DNA of 64,000 bases from Streptomyces sp. NBC_00289. GTDB taxonomy: Bacteria; Actinomycetota; Actinomycetes; Streptomycetales; Streptomycetaceae. Of the stretch, positions 31,569 to 39,949 are shown piece after piece. Location: assembly GCF_041435115.1 (NCBI RefSeq), contig NZ_CP108046.1, positions 5,642,001-5,706,000 of the forward strand. Reading direction: 5' to 3'. The position numbers and the translations under genes are program-made. The notes under the pieces are model-generated. The model saw nothing but the letters and a program-made list of their open reading frames with translations. It searched no databases and was not told where the DNA came from. How positions within the stretch are numbered: the first letter of the stretch is position 1; every line of letters begins with the position of its first letter.

Positions 31569-32356
31569 CGCGCCCCGCCGCCCAGCCAGTCCAGATCGGA
31601 ACCGGCGGCGCGGCCGCTCGCCCCGACGAGTTCGAGGAACGCCTCCTGGAGCGAGGACGCGTCCCCGCGCACCTCGGCGAGGGTGCCCTGGGCGCGGATC
31701 CGGCCCGCCGCCATGACGGCCACCCAGTCGCACAGCGACTCGACGAGCTCCATCACGTGGGAGGAGAAGACGACGGTGGCCCCGGATGCCGTGTACCGCT
31801 CCAGCACGCCCCGGATGGTCTGCGCGGACACCGGGTCGACACCCTCGAAGGGCTCGTCGAGGAAGAGGACCTCGGGATTGTGGAGGAGAGCGGCCGCCAG
31901 CCCGATCTTCTTGCGCATGCCGGTCGAGTAGTCGACGACCAGCTTGTGCTGGGCTCCGGCCAGGTCGAGGACGTCGAGGAGCTGGGTGGCCCGCTTGTCG
32001 ACCTCGGCACCGGGCAGGCCGCGCAACCGGCCCGAGTAGACGAGCAGTTCACGCCCCGACAGGCGCTCGAAGAGCCGGAGCCCCTCCGGCAGCACCCCGA
32101 TCCGCGCCTTGACCTCGACGGGATCGCGCCAGACGTCGTGCCCGACGACCTCGACGCTCCCCTGATCGGGCCGCAGCAGTCCGGTCACCATCGACAGGGT
32201 GGTGGTCTTCCCGGCGCCGTTGGGACCCACCAGGCCGATGAACTTCCCCGCGGGCAGCTCCAGATCGATCCCGGCCACGGCGACCTGCTGCCCGAACCGT
32301 TTCCACAGCCCACGCACGCGTACGGCCGCTGCCCCCGCCACTGCTTCCGACGTCAT
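31565..32356 (-). CDS. ABC exporter ATPase subunit
   Basis: The 263-residue ATPase has Walker A GPNGAGKTTT, a Q-loop region, a signature loop read as YSTGMRKKIGLAAALLHNP (STGMRKK in place of LSGGQ, frequent in ABC-2 exporters), Walker B VLFLDEPFEGVDP and the switch His in VVFSSHVMELVE. It drives the permease encoded by the overlapping downstream gene. The short C-terminal tail GASGRAAGSDLDWLGG carries no known domain. Drug, lipid or polymer export are family-level options. Confidence 0.93.
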   Translation of the reverse strand: MTSEAVAGAAAVRVRGLWKRFGQQVAVAGIDLELPAGKFIGLVGPNGAGKTTTLSMVTGLLRPDQGSVEVVGHDVWRDPVEVKARIGVLPEGLRLFERLSGRELLVYSGRLRGLPGAEVDKRATQLLDVLDLAGAQHKLVVDYSTGMRKKIGLAAALLHNPEVLFLDEPFEGVDPVSAQTIRGVLERYTASGATVVFSSHVMELVESLCDWVAVMAAGRIRAQGTLAEVRGDASSLQEAFLELVGASGRAAGSDLDWLGGGAR

Positions 32357-32490
32357 GAAGGAACCCTACGGGGGACCCACACCACCGAGCGGCGCGGGGA
32401 ACGGCACGACAGGCGACGACGAACCCGCGGCCCCCGCGGGACCGCGACCGGGCGGACGCGTCCCCGCCACACGCGCGGGCGGCGAAGGGG

Positions 32491-33144
32491 CTACCGGTCC
32501 CTGCCGCACGCATAGGCGAGCGGCGAGATCAACTCCTCCGCGTCCGGCAGCCACCGGTTCGCCGGCGTGGGCCGGCACGCCCACTGCACGGCCCCCCGCG
32601 AGCCGAACCGCGTGGGGGGCCCGGCGACGTAGGAACCCTCCCCGAGCGCGACCAGGTCGAGGGAAGAGGGCGTCCAGCCGAGCTTCCGCACCAGCTCCGG
32701 CACCTTCGCCGACGCCCCCGGCAGCACGAAGAAGTGCATCCGGCGATCCGGGGCCAGCGTCACAGGACCGAGCGTCAACTCCATCCGCTCCATCCGGGCC
32801 AGCGCCAGGAATCCCGCGGTCTCCGGCACGGACAGGGCGTCGAACGTACGCCCCGTAGGCAGCAGGATCGACGCCTTGGGCTGCTTCGACCACATCCGGC
32901 GGGCGACGGTCGCGCTTCCCGTCGCCTGCGTCGCCCAGTCCTCGCGCGCCGGATGTGCGCCGGGGGCGGCGCACGCGGGGTCGCCGCACGAGCAGCGCTG
33001 CACCCCGTCGACGGCTTCCAGCCAGGTGCCGGGGAAGACGTCCCAGTGTCGCTCCTCGGCGTAGCGTACGGCTGTCTCCAGCAGCGATTCCCCGCGTTGC
33101 TTCGGAATCTGAGCGGCTTCGATACCCACGATCGTCTTTTCCAC
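32491..33144 (-). CDS. primase-polymerase (AEP)-like protein, possibly inactive
   Basis: The roughly 217-residue protein resembles the N-terminal domain of bifunctional DNA primase/polymerases. It has an ETAVRYAEERHWDVFPGTW start, a Cys cluster CSCGDPACAAPGAHP followed by DWATQATGSATVARRMW (the Prim-Pol pattern), and a LLPTGRTFDALSVPE region. The usual acidic catalytic triad DxD...D is not evident. No helicase domain follows. It may be a regulatory or vestigial relative conserved in streptomycetes. GTG at 33144 (VEKTIVGIEAAQ) was chosen; a GTG at 33168 is possible. Confidence 0.7.
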   Translation of the reverse strand: MEKTIVGIEAAQIPKQRGESLLETAVRYAEERHWDVFPGTWLEAVDGVQRCSCGDPACAAPGAHPAREDWATQATGSATVARRMWSKQPKASILLPTGRTFDALSVPETAGFLALARMERMELTLGPVTLAPDRRMHFFVLPGASAKVPELVRKLGWTPSSLDLVALGEGSYVAGPPTRFGSRGAVQWACRPTPANRWLPDAEELISPLAYACGRDR

Positions 33145-33496
33145 GCTGAGCTCAACTCCCGCACCCACCTGGAGTTACGGGGGTGGGCCCTGCCGTCGCG
33201 CGCCGGGGAGGAGCATCGGTTCCGCATCCGGGGCGCATGGATGCATGGGCGGGGGCGCGCAGGAGGATCCGCGACGGGAGCTGGGTAACCAGGTGGGGGG
33301 TCGAGGTCGGGAGTCGGACTTCCGTCTTCACTCCGGCAATCCTCACAAGCCTCGCATTTTCGGTATGTCCGTGGGGCATTGATCTTCAAGGCCGGATCTT
33401 TTCGGTGCACGAGCCGGTGCACCGTGAGGCTCGTGGCTCTGGAAGACACGTCAACTCGGTGCGTGGGCAGGCACCGTAGCCACAGGGGGTACGCCA
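33145..33496. promoter_or_regulatory. divergent control region with 7-6-7 inverted repeat
   Basis: This 352-bp gap lies between the divergent primase-like and HTH/TPR genes and contains no clear gene. GGTGCAC-N6-GTGCACC (33404-33423) is a perfect inverted repeat 73 bp before the regulator's ATG and may be its operator. The 33230 region has a smaller CATGGATGCATG palindrome. Confidence 0.45.
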
Positions 33497-34882
33497 ATGG
33501 CCGCAAGGCCGCTCGTCGCGCGGCAGCCGAACGAACGACTGCAGGCGCTCATCCAGGAAGCCGGCTGCTCGAACGCCGGGCTGGCCCGCCGGGTCAACAT
33601 GTGCGGTGCCGAGCACGGCCTCGACCTGCGCTACGACAAGACGTCCGTGGCCCGCTGGCTGCGTGGACAGCAGCCGCGCGGGCGCGCCCCGGCCGTCATC
33701 GCCGAGGCGCTGGGCCGCAAGCTGGGCCGGACGGTCACGATCGACGAGATCGGCATGGCCAACGGCAAGAACCTCGCCTCGGGGGTGGGTCTCCAGTTCT
33801 CGCCGACGGTGCTGGGGGCCATCGAGCAGGTCTGTGAGCTGTGGCGGAGCGATGTCGGGCGCCGTGACTTCCTGTCCGGCTCCTCGGTCGCCGCGTCCGC
33901 GCTCGTCGAGCCGAGCCGCGACTGGCTGATCTCCTCGCCGGACTCGCAGGTGGCGCGTGCGGCGGGACCGCGGGTGGGGCAGTCCGACGTGGCGGCCGTG
34001 CGCGCGATGACACAGGCGCTCACGGATTTGGACCACCAGTACGGCAGCGGGCACGTGCGCCCGGTCGTCGTGCACTACCTCAACAGCGTGGTCTCCGGGC
34101 TGCTCGCCGGCTCCTACCGCGAGGCCGTCGGCCGCGACCTCTTCGCGGCCGTGGCCCGACTCACCGAACTCGCGGGCTACATGGCCGTCGACACAGGCCA
34201 ACCGGGCCTCGCACAGCGGTACTACATCCAGGCGCTGCGCCTCGCCCAGGCGGCGGGGGACCGTGGCTACGGCGGCTATGTGCTCGCCGCCTCCATGAGC
34301 CACCTCGCCGCACAGCTCGGAAACCCGCGCGAGATCGCCCAGTTGGCGCGGGCAGCGCAGGAGGGGGCGCGCGGTCGCGTGACACCGCGGGCCGAGGCGA
34401 TGTTCCACGCGGCGGAGGCGCGCGGGCACGCCCTGCTGGGCGACGCGCGGGCGGCCCAGGCGGCGTCCGGGCGGGCGATCCACGCACTGGAGTCGGCGGA
34501 CGCCGCGTCCGGGGACGACGCCGCGTGGATCGCGCACTTCGACGAGGCCTACCTCGCCGACGAGTTGGCGCACTGCCACCGTGACCTCGGGCAGGCGGAC
34601 GCGGCGGCGCGGTGCGCGCAGGAGTCCCTGGACGGCCATCCGGAGACGCGGGCGCGACGGCGGGCCATCGGCTATGTGCTTCTCGCCACGGCGCAGGTGC
34701 AGCAGCGCGAGGTGGAACAGGCCTGCAACACCGGCCTGAAAGCGGTCGAGTTGCTGGAATCCCTCCGCTCCAACCGGGGTGCCGAGTACCTGGAGGACTT
34801 CCAGCAGCGACTGGAGCCGTACCGGGAGGAGCCGGTGGTCAGGGAGTTCGGGGCGCGGATGGAGCTCCAGGCCGCGGCGTGA
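33497..34882 (+). CDS. HTH/TPR regulatory protein (NsdA-like)
   Basis: The 461-residue protein starts with an HTH-like domain (LARRVNMCGAEHGLDLRYDK, SVARWLRGQQPRGRAPAV) and continues with about eight helical TPR-type repeats (GLAQRYYIQALRLAQAAGDR, YLADELAHCHRDLGQADAAA). This is the architecture of NsdA-like Streptomyces regulators that restrain sporulation and antibiotic synthesis. From memory this is a paralogue, not nsdA itself. A 7-6-7 palindrome lies in its promoter. ATG follows AGGGGG. The partner of the TPR domain is unknown. Confidence 0.8.
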   Translation: MAARPLVARQPNERLQALIQEAGCSNAGLARRVNMCGAEHGLDLRYDKTSVARWLRGQQPRGRAPAVIAEALGRKLGRTVTIDEIGMANGKNLASGVGLQFSPTVLGAIEQVCELWRSDVGRRDFLSGSSVAASALVEPSRDWLISSPDSQVARAAGPRVGQSDVAAVRAMTQALTDLDHQYGSGHVRPVVVHYLNSVVSGLLAGSYREAVGRDLFAAVARLTELAGYMAVDTGQPGLAQRYYIQALRLAQAAGDRGYGGYVLAASMSHLAAQLGNPREIAQLARAAQEGARGRVTPRAEAMFHAAEARGHALLGDARAAQAASGRAIHALESADAASGDDAAWIAHFDEAYLADELAHCHRDLGQADAAARCAQESLDGHPETRARRRAIGYVLLATAQVQQREVEQACNTGLKAVELLESLRSNRGAEYLEDFQQRLEPYREEPVVREFGARMELQAAA

Positions 34883-35083
34883 ACACGGGGTCCGCGGACA
34901 GATGAACGTGCGGGTAACGGCGGGTTGACGCGCACGGGGTGACATGTACAGCGGTCCGCGGGCCGGTTTTGTTACCGCGGTCACAGGGAAGGAGGTCCCG
35001 TCCTGAGCTGCGTGGCATCGGACTCCGGGGACCCGGTAGCGTGAGCCGACGATTCCGAAGGTCCCCCATTAGTAGGAGTCCCG

Positions 35084-36925
35084 GTGACGCAGAGTGGACA
35101 GGGCGAGGAGCCCTCGGCGCGCCCCGCGCGCGAAGGCATCGTGCTGCCCTCCGACGGCGGGGAACCCCTGCTGCCGGGCATGACAGGCGGATACACGGGC
35201 GCGTACGGCGGCCGACAGGACAGCCCACAGGGCGGTCAGCAGGACAGTCGGCAGAGCAGTGGTCAGTACGGCGGCCAGCAGGACGGCCGTCAGGACAGTG
35301 GTCAGTACGGCGGTCAGCAGGCCGGTCCGTACGGCGGTCACGGGGCCGTCCCGCAGGGCGGGCAGCAGAGCGGTCAGTACGGCGAGGGCGCGGCCGCGCC
35401 GCAGGGCGGGCAGCAGCCCCCCGCCGTGGCGCCGACCGGCGGCCAGGCCTGGGGCACGCCCTGGGGCCCGGAACAGCAGCAGGCCCCTGCCCAGCCGCCG
35501 GGGCAGGGCTGGAGCGCCCCGCCCGCGCAGGCGGCGCAGCAGCCCACGCACGCGGCGCAGCCCGCGCCCTGGGGCGCGCCGGAGGCGTCCGGCTCCATAC
35601 CCTCCCAGCCGTCCCAGCCGCTGCCTCCGGAGGGGACGCAGACCCCGCAGTCGTACGGGCCGGCCGGAGGCTTCGGTCCGCCCGCCACGGGCGGATACGC
35701 GAACGAGGGCGCCACCCAGTACCTTCCCCCCGTCCAGGCGGGCCCCGCCCCCGCCTCCCTGGCGGAGGGCGCCACCCAGTACCTGCCACCCGTCGTCGCG
35801 CCCGCGAACGAGGGGGCCACGCAGTACCTTCCGCCGGTGGGGCCCGGGGCGCTGCCGCCCGAGATGCCCGCGGAGTCGGCCGCCGAGTCGACGCACTTCC
35901 TGGGCCGTGCCCCGCAGGGCGGTCGGGGCGGCGCGGGTCCGCTGCCCGCCGCCGGCCCGCTGCCGCCTGCCGGCCATCCCGACGCGGAGGCCACGCAGTT
36001 CATCGCGCCCGTGCCCGGGCAGCCGGCCGGGGCGTCGTACGGCGCGGGGCCGGGCGGGGAGCAGGACCGGCAGCCGCCCGCCGAGTTCGACAACCTCTTC
36101 CGCGGCGGGCCGGGTGGCGACGGCCCGGCCGGGGCCACCCAGCAAATGCCACGCTTCGCCCAGCCGGATGCCCAGCGGCCCGCCCCGGCCGCCTACTCCG
36201 CGCAGCCCGCGTACACCCCGCCAGGCCCGGGCGGCGGCCGGCACGGCGGGTACGACGACGGTGACGACGGCGGCCGGGGAGGCCGGGGCGGTCGTAGGGG
36301 CTCACGCGTGCCGGTGATCGCCGCCGTGGGTATCGGCATCGTCGTGCTCGGCATCGGCGCGGGTGCGCTGCTCGCCGGCGGCGGGGGCGACGACCGGAGC
36401 GACGACAAGAACCAGCCCGTGTCCGCCACGGCGCCCACGACCGAGGGCTCCTCCTCGCCGTCCGCCGACCCGGCCGAGCAGCAGGCCACCGCGCTGGACA
36501 AGCTGCTCGCCGACAGCGGTGACAGCCGGGCCTCCGTGATCAGCGCGGTGGCCGACGTGAGAGCCTGCGACAACCTCGGCCAGGCGGCCAAGGACCTGCG
36601 TGCCGCGGCCGCCCAGCGCGGTCAGCTCGTCACGCGTCTGTCCGGCCTCACGGTCGACAAGCTCCCGAGCCACGCCGAGCTGACCACCGCCCTCACCAAG
36701 GCGTGGCAGGCGTCCGCGTCGGCCGACCAGCACTACGCGGCCTGGGCCGACCAGGTCGCCGGCAAGAAGGGCTGCAAGAAGGGCCAGGCCCGCACCACCG
36801 GCCAGACCGTGGCCGGCAACCGGGCGAGCGGCACGGCGAGCACCGAGAAGGCCAGGGCGTCCCAGCTGTGGAACGCCATCGCGAAGCCGTACGGCCTGAC
36901 CCAGCGCACGCCGACCCAGCTGTGA
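35084..36925 (+). CDS. Pro/Gln/Gly-rich single-pass membrane protein with repeated ATQ[YF] motifs
   Basis: This 613-residue protein has a long disordered N-terminal part, one membrane helix (about 409-431, VPVIAAVGIGIVVLGIGAG) and an extracellular helical tail of about 180 residues with two Cys. The cytosolic part holds QYGGQQ repeats (about 45-95). It also holds six spaced Thr motifs: T211, T231 and T246 in ATQYLPP, T270 in STHFLG, T304 in ATQFIAP and T352 in ATQQMP. Such pThr-Q sites could be Ser/Thr-kinase targets or FHA ligands. GTG at 35084 follows AGGAG. Function unknown. Confidence 0.75.
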   Translation: MTQSGQGEEPSARPAREGIVLPSDGGEPLLPGMTGGYTGAYGGRQDSPQGGQQDSRQSSGQYGGQQDGRQDSGQYGGQQAGPYGGHGAVPQGGQQSGQYGEGAAAPQGGQQPPAVAPTGGQAWGTPWGPEQQQAPAQPPGQGWSAPPAQAAQQPTHAAQPAPWGAPEASGSIPSQPSQPLPPEGTQTPQSYGPAGGFGPPATGGYANEGATQYLPPVQAGPAPASLAEGATQYLPPVVAPANEGATQYLPPVGPGALPPEMPAESAAESTHFLGRAPQGGRGGAGPLPAAGPLPPAGHPDAEATQFIAPVPGQPAGASYGAGPGGEQDRQPPAEFDNLFRGGPGGDGPAGATQQMPRFAQPDAQRPAPAAYSAQPAYTPPGPGGGRHGGYDDGDDGGRGGRGGRRGSRVPVIAAVGIGIVVLGIGAGALLAGGGGDDRSDDKNQPVSATAPTTEGSSSPSADPAEQQATALDKLLADSGDSRASVISAVADVRACDNLGQAAKDLRAAAAQRGQLVTRLSGLTVDKLPSHAELTTALTKAWQASASADQHYAAWADQVAGKKGCKKGQARTTGQTVAGNRASGTASTEKARASQLWNAIAKPYGLTQRTPTQL

Positions 36926-36932
36926 CGCGGAC

Positions 36933-36962
36933 GTCCGGGCCGGTGTCGCCACCGGCCCGGAC
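36933..36962. terminator. perfect 13-bp stem hairpin between convergent genes
   Basis: GTCCGGGCCGGTG-TCGC-CACCGGCCCGGAC lies in the gap between the membrane protein and the solute-binding lipoprotein, about 10 bp after the first stop. It is a clear bidirectional terminator. Confidence 0.85.
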
Positions 36963-36990
36963 GGTCCTGGTCCGACGCGTCGTGGTCCCG

Positions 36991-38298
36991 TCAGTCCAGC
37001 TGGGCGTTCGCCAGTGTCTTCGTGACGTCGGTGAAGCCCTTGCCCGCCGCGGCCAGCCGGCCCTGTCGGACGACCTGGAGGGTCACGTCCGCGTTGACCA
37101 GGCGGGGGAAGCCGACCGTGGCGAGCCTGCTCTGGAAGGTCCAGCGGAGGGTGGGCGTGAGGCCGCCGGTGCCGACCTCGAGCCCTTCGTCGAGGGCGTG
37201 CGTCACGGTGTCGCCCGTCACCTCGCCGTCGCCCAGTGACTCCACGACCTGCCGGAACACGGTGTAGGCGATCCACGTGGTCTGCACGCCGGCGTCCGCC
37301 GGGTCGATCCGGTTGTCGTCGAAGGCCTGCTCGCGGATGACGTCCTTCATGCCGTCCCAGCGCTTGTCACTGGCCACCGGGTACCAGCCGGTGATGTACG
37401 CCCCCTCGTACGGACCCGACCGCCCGCCGGACGCGTTGATCACCGTCTGGTCGACGCTGCCGAGCGTCATGGCGGTGCGCACCGCGGGGAAGTCCTCTCG
37501 GGCCCGCCGGAAGGAGTCCATGAAGGTGCCGGTGCGGTCACCGAGGGCGGGCACCACACAGCCCTTCTTCGCCGGGTTCGTGGTGATGGACCGCAGGACG
37601 CGGTCCGACTGCCCCGAGTACTCGGTCGCGTCCTCCTGCGCCAGCTGGTCGGCGGAGGCCGGGTGGCCGCCCGTCGCCAGTCCGGAGTCCAGCAGCCCGG
37701 GCAGCTCGTCGCCCGCGATGGAGTCGGGGCGGACGAGCGCCACCGGGCCGCAGCTCGTGGCGAGTTCCTTGCCGAGACCGGCCAGCAGGGTGGGCTGGCC
37801 GCCGTTGACGGGGTAGGACAGCGGGCTGGTGAACTCCGCGCTGGTGACGCCGTAGCCGCCGATGTACGGGATGCCCGCGCCCTCCAGCGGAGGGAGGAAG
37901 GAGTCGCTGTACTGGCTGTAGGAGCCGATGACGGCGACGACGTTCTCCTCCACCGCCCGCCGGGCGCACTTCGCCGCGGTCACGCTGTCGTTGTGGTCGT
38001 TGCAGGTCAGAACCCTGAGCTTGCGCCCGTTGAGGCCGCCCTTGCCGTTGATCCAACGGGCGTAGGCCTGCGCGAAGGCGGGCATTCCGGGCTTGTTGGT
38101 CGCCTCGGTGTCGCCGGGCGCCCAGGTCATGACGGTGATCGGGCCGTCCCCGGAGCCCCCCGTGACACCGGGGACGGCCCCGCAGCCGGCCGTCAGCGAC
38201 ACACACGCCACCAGCGCCCCCGCCGCGAGGGCGGTGGCTCTGACGGGCCGGGTGATCGTGGGGAGGAAGGTGCTGCGGAAGCGTCGCCTGCCGGTCAT
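36991..38298 (-). CDS. orphan solute-binding lipoprotein, branched-chain amino-acid (Peripla_BP_6) type
   Basis: The 435-residue protein has a basic leader, a hydrophobic stretch and the lipobox LTAGC, so it is anchored to the membrane by lipid. The mature part shows the Leu/Ile/Val-binding fold (AYARWINGKGGLNGRKLRVL, AVIGSYSQYSD, GIPYIGGYGVTSAEF, GAYITGWYPVASDKR). No permease or ATPase is adjacent, so its transport partner is elsewhere. The start is ATG 38298 or GTG 38304; the latter has GGAAG closer by. It is divergent from the SCO4402-like gene across a region with a long inverted repeat. Confidence 0.85.
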   Translation of the reverse strand: MTGRRRFRSTFLPTITRPVRATALAAGALVACVSLTAGCGAVPGVTGGSGDGPITVMTWAPGDTEATNKPGMPAFAQAYARWINGKGGLNGRKLRVLTCNDHNDSVTAAKCARRAVEENVVAVIGSYSQYSDSFLPPLEGAGIPYIGGYGVTSAEFTSPLSYPVNGGQPTLLAGLGKELATSCGPVALVRPDSIAGDELPGLLDSGLATGGHPASADQLAQEDATEYSGQSDRVLRSITTNPAKKGCVVPALGDRTGTFMDSFRRAREDFPAVRTAMTLGSVDQTVINASGGRSGPYEGAYITGWYPVASDKRWDGMKDVIREQAFDDNRIDPADAGVQTTWIAYTVFRQVVESLGDGEVTGDTVTHALDEGLEVGTGGLTPTLRWTFQSRLATVGFPRLVNADVTLQVVRQGRLAAAGKGFTDVTKTLANAQLD

Positions 38299-38320
38299 GG
38301 GCACACACGCTTCCGCCACA

Positions 38321-38352
38321 TCACTAACCTGGGGGTGACCGTCGGTTAGTGA
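38321..38352. promoter_or_regulatory. 9-14-9 inverted repeat in divergent promoter
   Basis: TCACTAACC (38321-38329) and its exact complement GGTTAGTGA (38344-38352) flank 14 bp in the 117-bp divergent gap. Long AT-containing arms stand out in this GC-rich DNA. It is probably an operator controlling the lipoprotein, its divergent neighbour, or both. Confidence 0.55.
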
Positions 38353-38415
38353 GAGGTGACACCGAGGTGAATTGCGGGGGTCGGCGAGACGCCCGTGAGG
38401 GGGAACGTACGATCG

Positions 38416-38916
38416 ATGACCGTGCAAGGTTCGGAGAACTCTTCCCGTCGCGGCCGTCGCTCCTCCACCATGGGCGACATGCCACAGAACGACATGCCCT
38501 GGTGGCGCTGGCGCAGCAATGTGCGTTCCGCGCTGCACATGCTCTCCGACCAGGCGTTCCAGCGGGACGTCTGGCTGGCCGGCGTGGACGGATACGGTGA
38601 CGTCACCGACGCCGTGTACCGCCTCGTCGAGGACACCTGGCTGGACAACTGGTCCGCCGAGAAGTACGTCGGCACGATCTTCCGGGACTCGCAGGAGGCG
38701 GCGCTCGTGGACACCGCCGTCCTGCGCGTGCTGCGGATCATGCACCAGGTCGGGCCCGACGCGCCGGTCTCCGCGTACGTCGACCACCACGCGTGGCCGG
38801 AGGCGGTGCGGGCGGCACGGGACGCGCACGTGCGGATGGCGGCGGCCGACGGGGACGACCCGGACACCCCGCCACGCACCCTCGAGGTGCTGCGCATCAT
38901 GACGCGGTCCGCGTAG
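38416..38916 (+). CDS. SCO4402-family hypothetical protein
   Basis: The protein of about 166 residues is largely helical, with a short basic tail (MTVQGSENSSRRGRRSSTMG) followed by WWRWRSNVRSALHMLSDQAF and AVLRVLRIMHQVGPDAPVSA. From memory it belongs to the SCO4402 family found next to purU in streptomycetes. No catalytic motif is visible and no signal peptide. ATG 38416 was chosen because GAGGGGGA precedes it; an in-frame ATG at 38470 is less likely. Role unknown. Confidence 0.7.
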   Translation: MTVQGSENSSRRGRRSSTMGDMPQNDMPWWRWRSNVRSALHMLSDQAFQRDVWLAGVDGYGDVTDAVYRLVEDTWLDNWSAEKYVGTIFRDSQEAALVDTAVLRVLRIMHQVGPDAPVSAYVDHHAWPEAVRAARDAHVRMAAADGDDPDTPPRTLEVLRIMTRSA

Positions 38917-38962
38917 CGGACGGCAGCCCGCCCGTGCGGCTGGATATGAAAGCCTGTGGTGC

Positions 38963-39844
38963 ATGAACGAGCAGTCCAGCCGAGCCGTTGCCCCCGCCGA
39001 CCAGTACGTCCTCACCCTGTCGTGCCCGGACAAGAAGGGCATCGTGCACGCCGTGTCGAGCTACCTCTTCATGACCGGCTGCAACATCGAGGACAGCCAG
39101 CAGTTCGGCGACCACGACACGGGACTGTTCTTCATGCGCGTCCACTTCTCCGCGGACGCGCCGGTGACCCTGGACAAGCTGCGGGCCAGCTTCACGGCGA
39201 TCGGTGACGCCTTCCACATGGACTGGCAGCTCAACCGGGTCGAGGACCGGATGCGGGTCGTGCTGATGGTCAGCAAGTTCGGGCACTGCCTGAACGACCT
39301 GTTGTTCCGCGCCAGCATCGGCGCGCTTCCGGTGGAGATCGCGGCCGTGGTGTCCAACCACACCGACTTCGCCGAGCTCGTGGGGTCGTACGACATCCCC
39401 TTCCACCACATCCCGGTGACGAAGGACACGAAGGCGGAGGCCGAGGCGCGGCTCGTCGATCTCGTGCGCGAGGAGAACGTGGAGCTGGTCGTGCTGGCCC
39501 GCTACATGCAGGTGCTCTCCGACGACCTGTGCAAGCAGCTCAGCGGGCGGATCATCAACATCCACCACTCGTTCCTGCCGAGCTTCAAGGGCGCGAAGCC
39601 GTACCACCAGGCGCACGCGCGGGGCGTGAAGCTGATCGGCGCGACCGCGCACTACGTGACCGCCGACCTCGACGAGGGCCCGATCATCGAGCAGGAGGTC
39701 GAGCGCGTCGGCCACGGCGTGACGCCGGACCAGCTCGTCGCGATCGGCCGGGACGTGGAGTGCCAGGCGCTGGCGCGGGCCGTGAAGTGGCATGCGGAGC
39801 GACGGATTCTGCTGAACGGGCGACGGACGGTCGTCTTCGCCTAG
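38963..39844 (+). CDS. purU: formyltetrahydrofolate deformylase
   Basis: PurU splits 10-formyltetrahydrofolate into formate and tetrahydrofolate, balancing one-carbon units. The 293-residue protein has an N-terminal ACT domain (about 14-90, VLTLSCPDKKGIVHAVSSYL) and a C-terminal formyltransferase-fold domain with INIHHSFLPSFKGAKPYHQA and HYVTADLDEGPIIEQEV. There the Asn/His/Asp catalytic residues are kept. The ACT domain suggests feedback control by methionine or glycine in relatives. Length and motifs are standard. Confidence 0.96.
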   Translation: MNEQSSRAVAPADQYVLTLSCPDKKGIVHAVSSYLFMTGCNIEDSQQFGDHDTGLFFMRVHFSADAPVTLDKLRASFTAIGDAFHMDWQLNRVEDRMRVVLMVSKFGHCLNDLLFRASIGALPVEIAAVVSNHTDFAELVGSYDIPFHHIPVTKDTKAEAEARLVDLVREENVELVVLARYMQVLSDDLCKQLSGRIINIHHSFLPSFKGAKPYHQAHARGVKLIGATAHYVTADLDEGPIIEQEVERVGHGVTPDQLVAIGRDVECQALARAVKWHAERRILLNGRRTVVFA

Positions 39845-39894
39845 TGGCGATGGCCGTTCGGTTGTCGGGCGGCCGCGGGTGGTGGGGGGCGTTC

Positions 39895-39922
39895 GCGCGG
39901 TTCCCCGCGCCCCTGGGCGCGA
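39895..39922. repeat. fragment of a dispersed Streptomyces GC-rich intergenic element
   Basis: CGGTTCCCCGCGCCCCTGGG in the gap after purU resembles, from memory, the GGTTCCCCGCGCCCCT-type palindromic element scattered through Streptomyces intergenic regions. Only one arm plus a short counterpart (GGGCGCG) is evident here. It may aid termination between purU and the convergent anti-sigma gene. Confidence 0.4.
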
Positions 39923-39949
39923 CCACCGCACGTACGGAAAGCCCCGCCC

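Noticed and set aside
34985..35000. A strong AAGGAGGT Shine-Dalgarno-like sequence in the gap before the Pro/Gln-rich protein
   Set aside because: No ATG, GTG or TTG follows at a usable distance with an open frame of any length.
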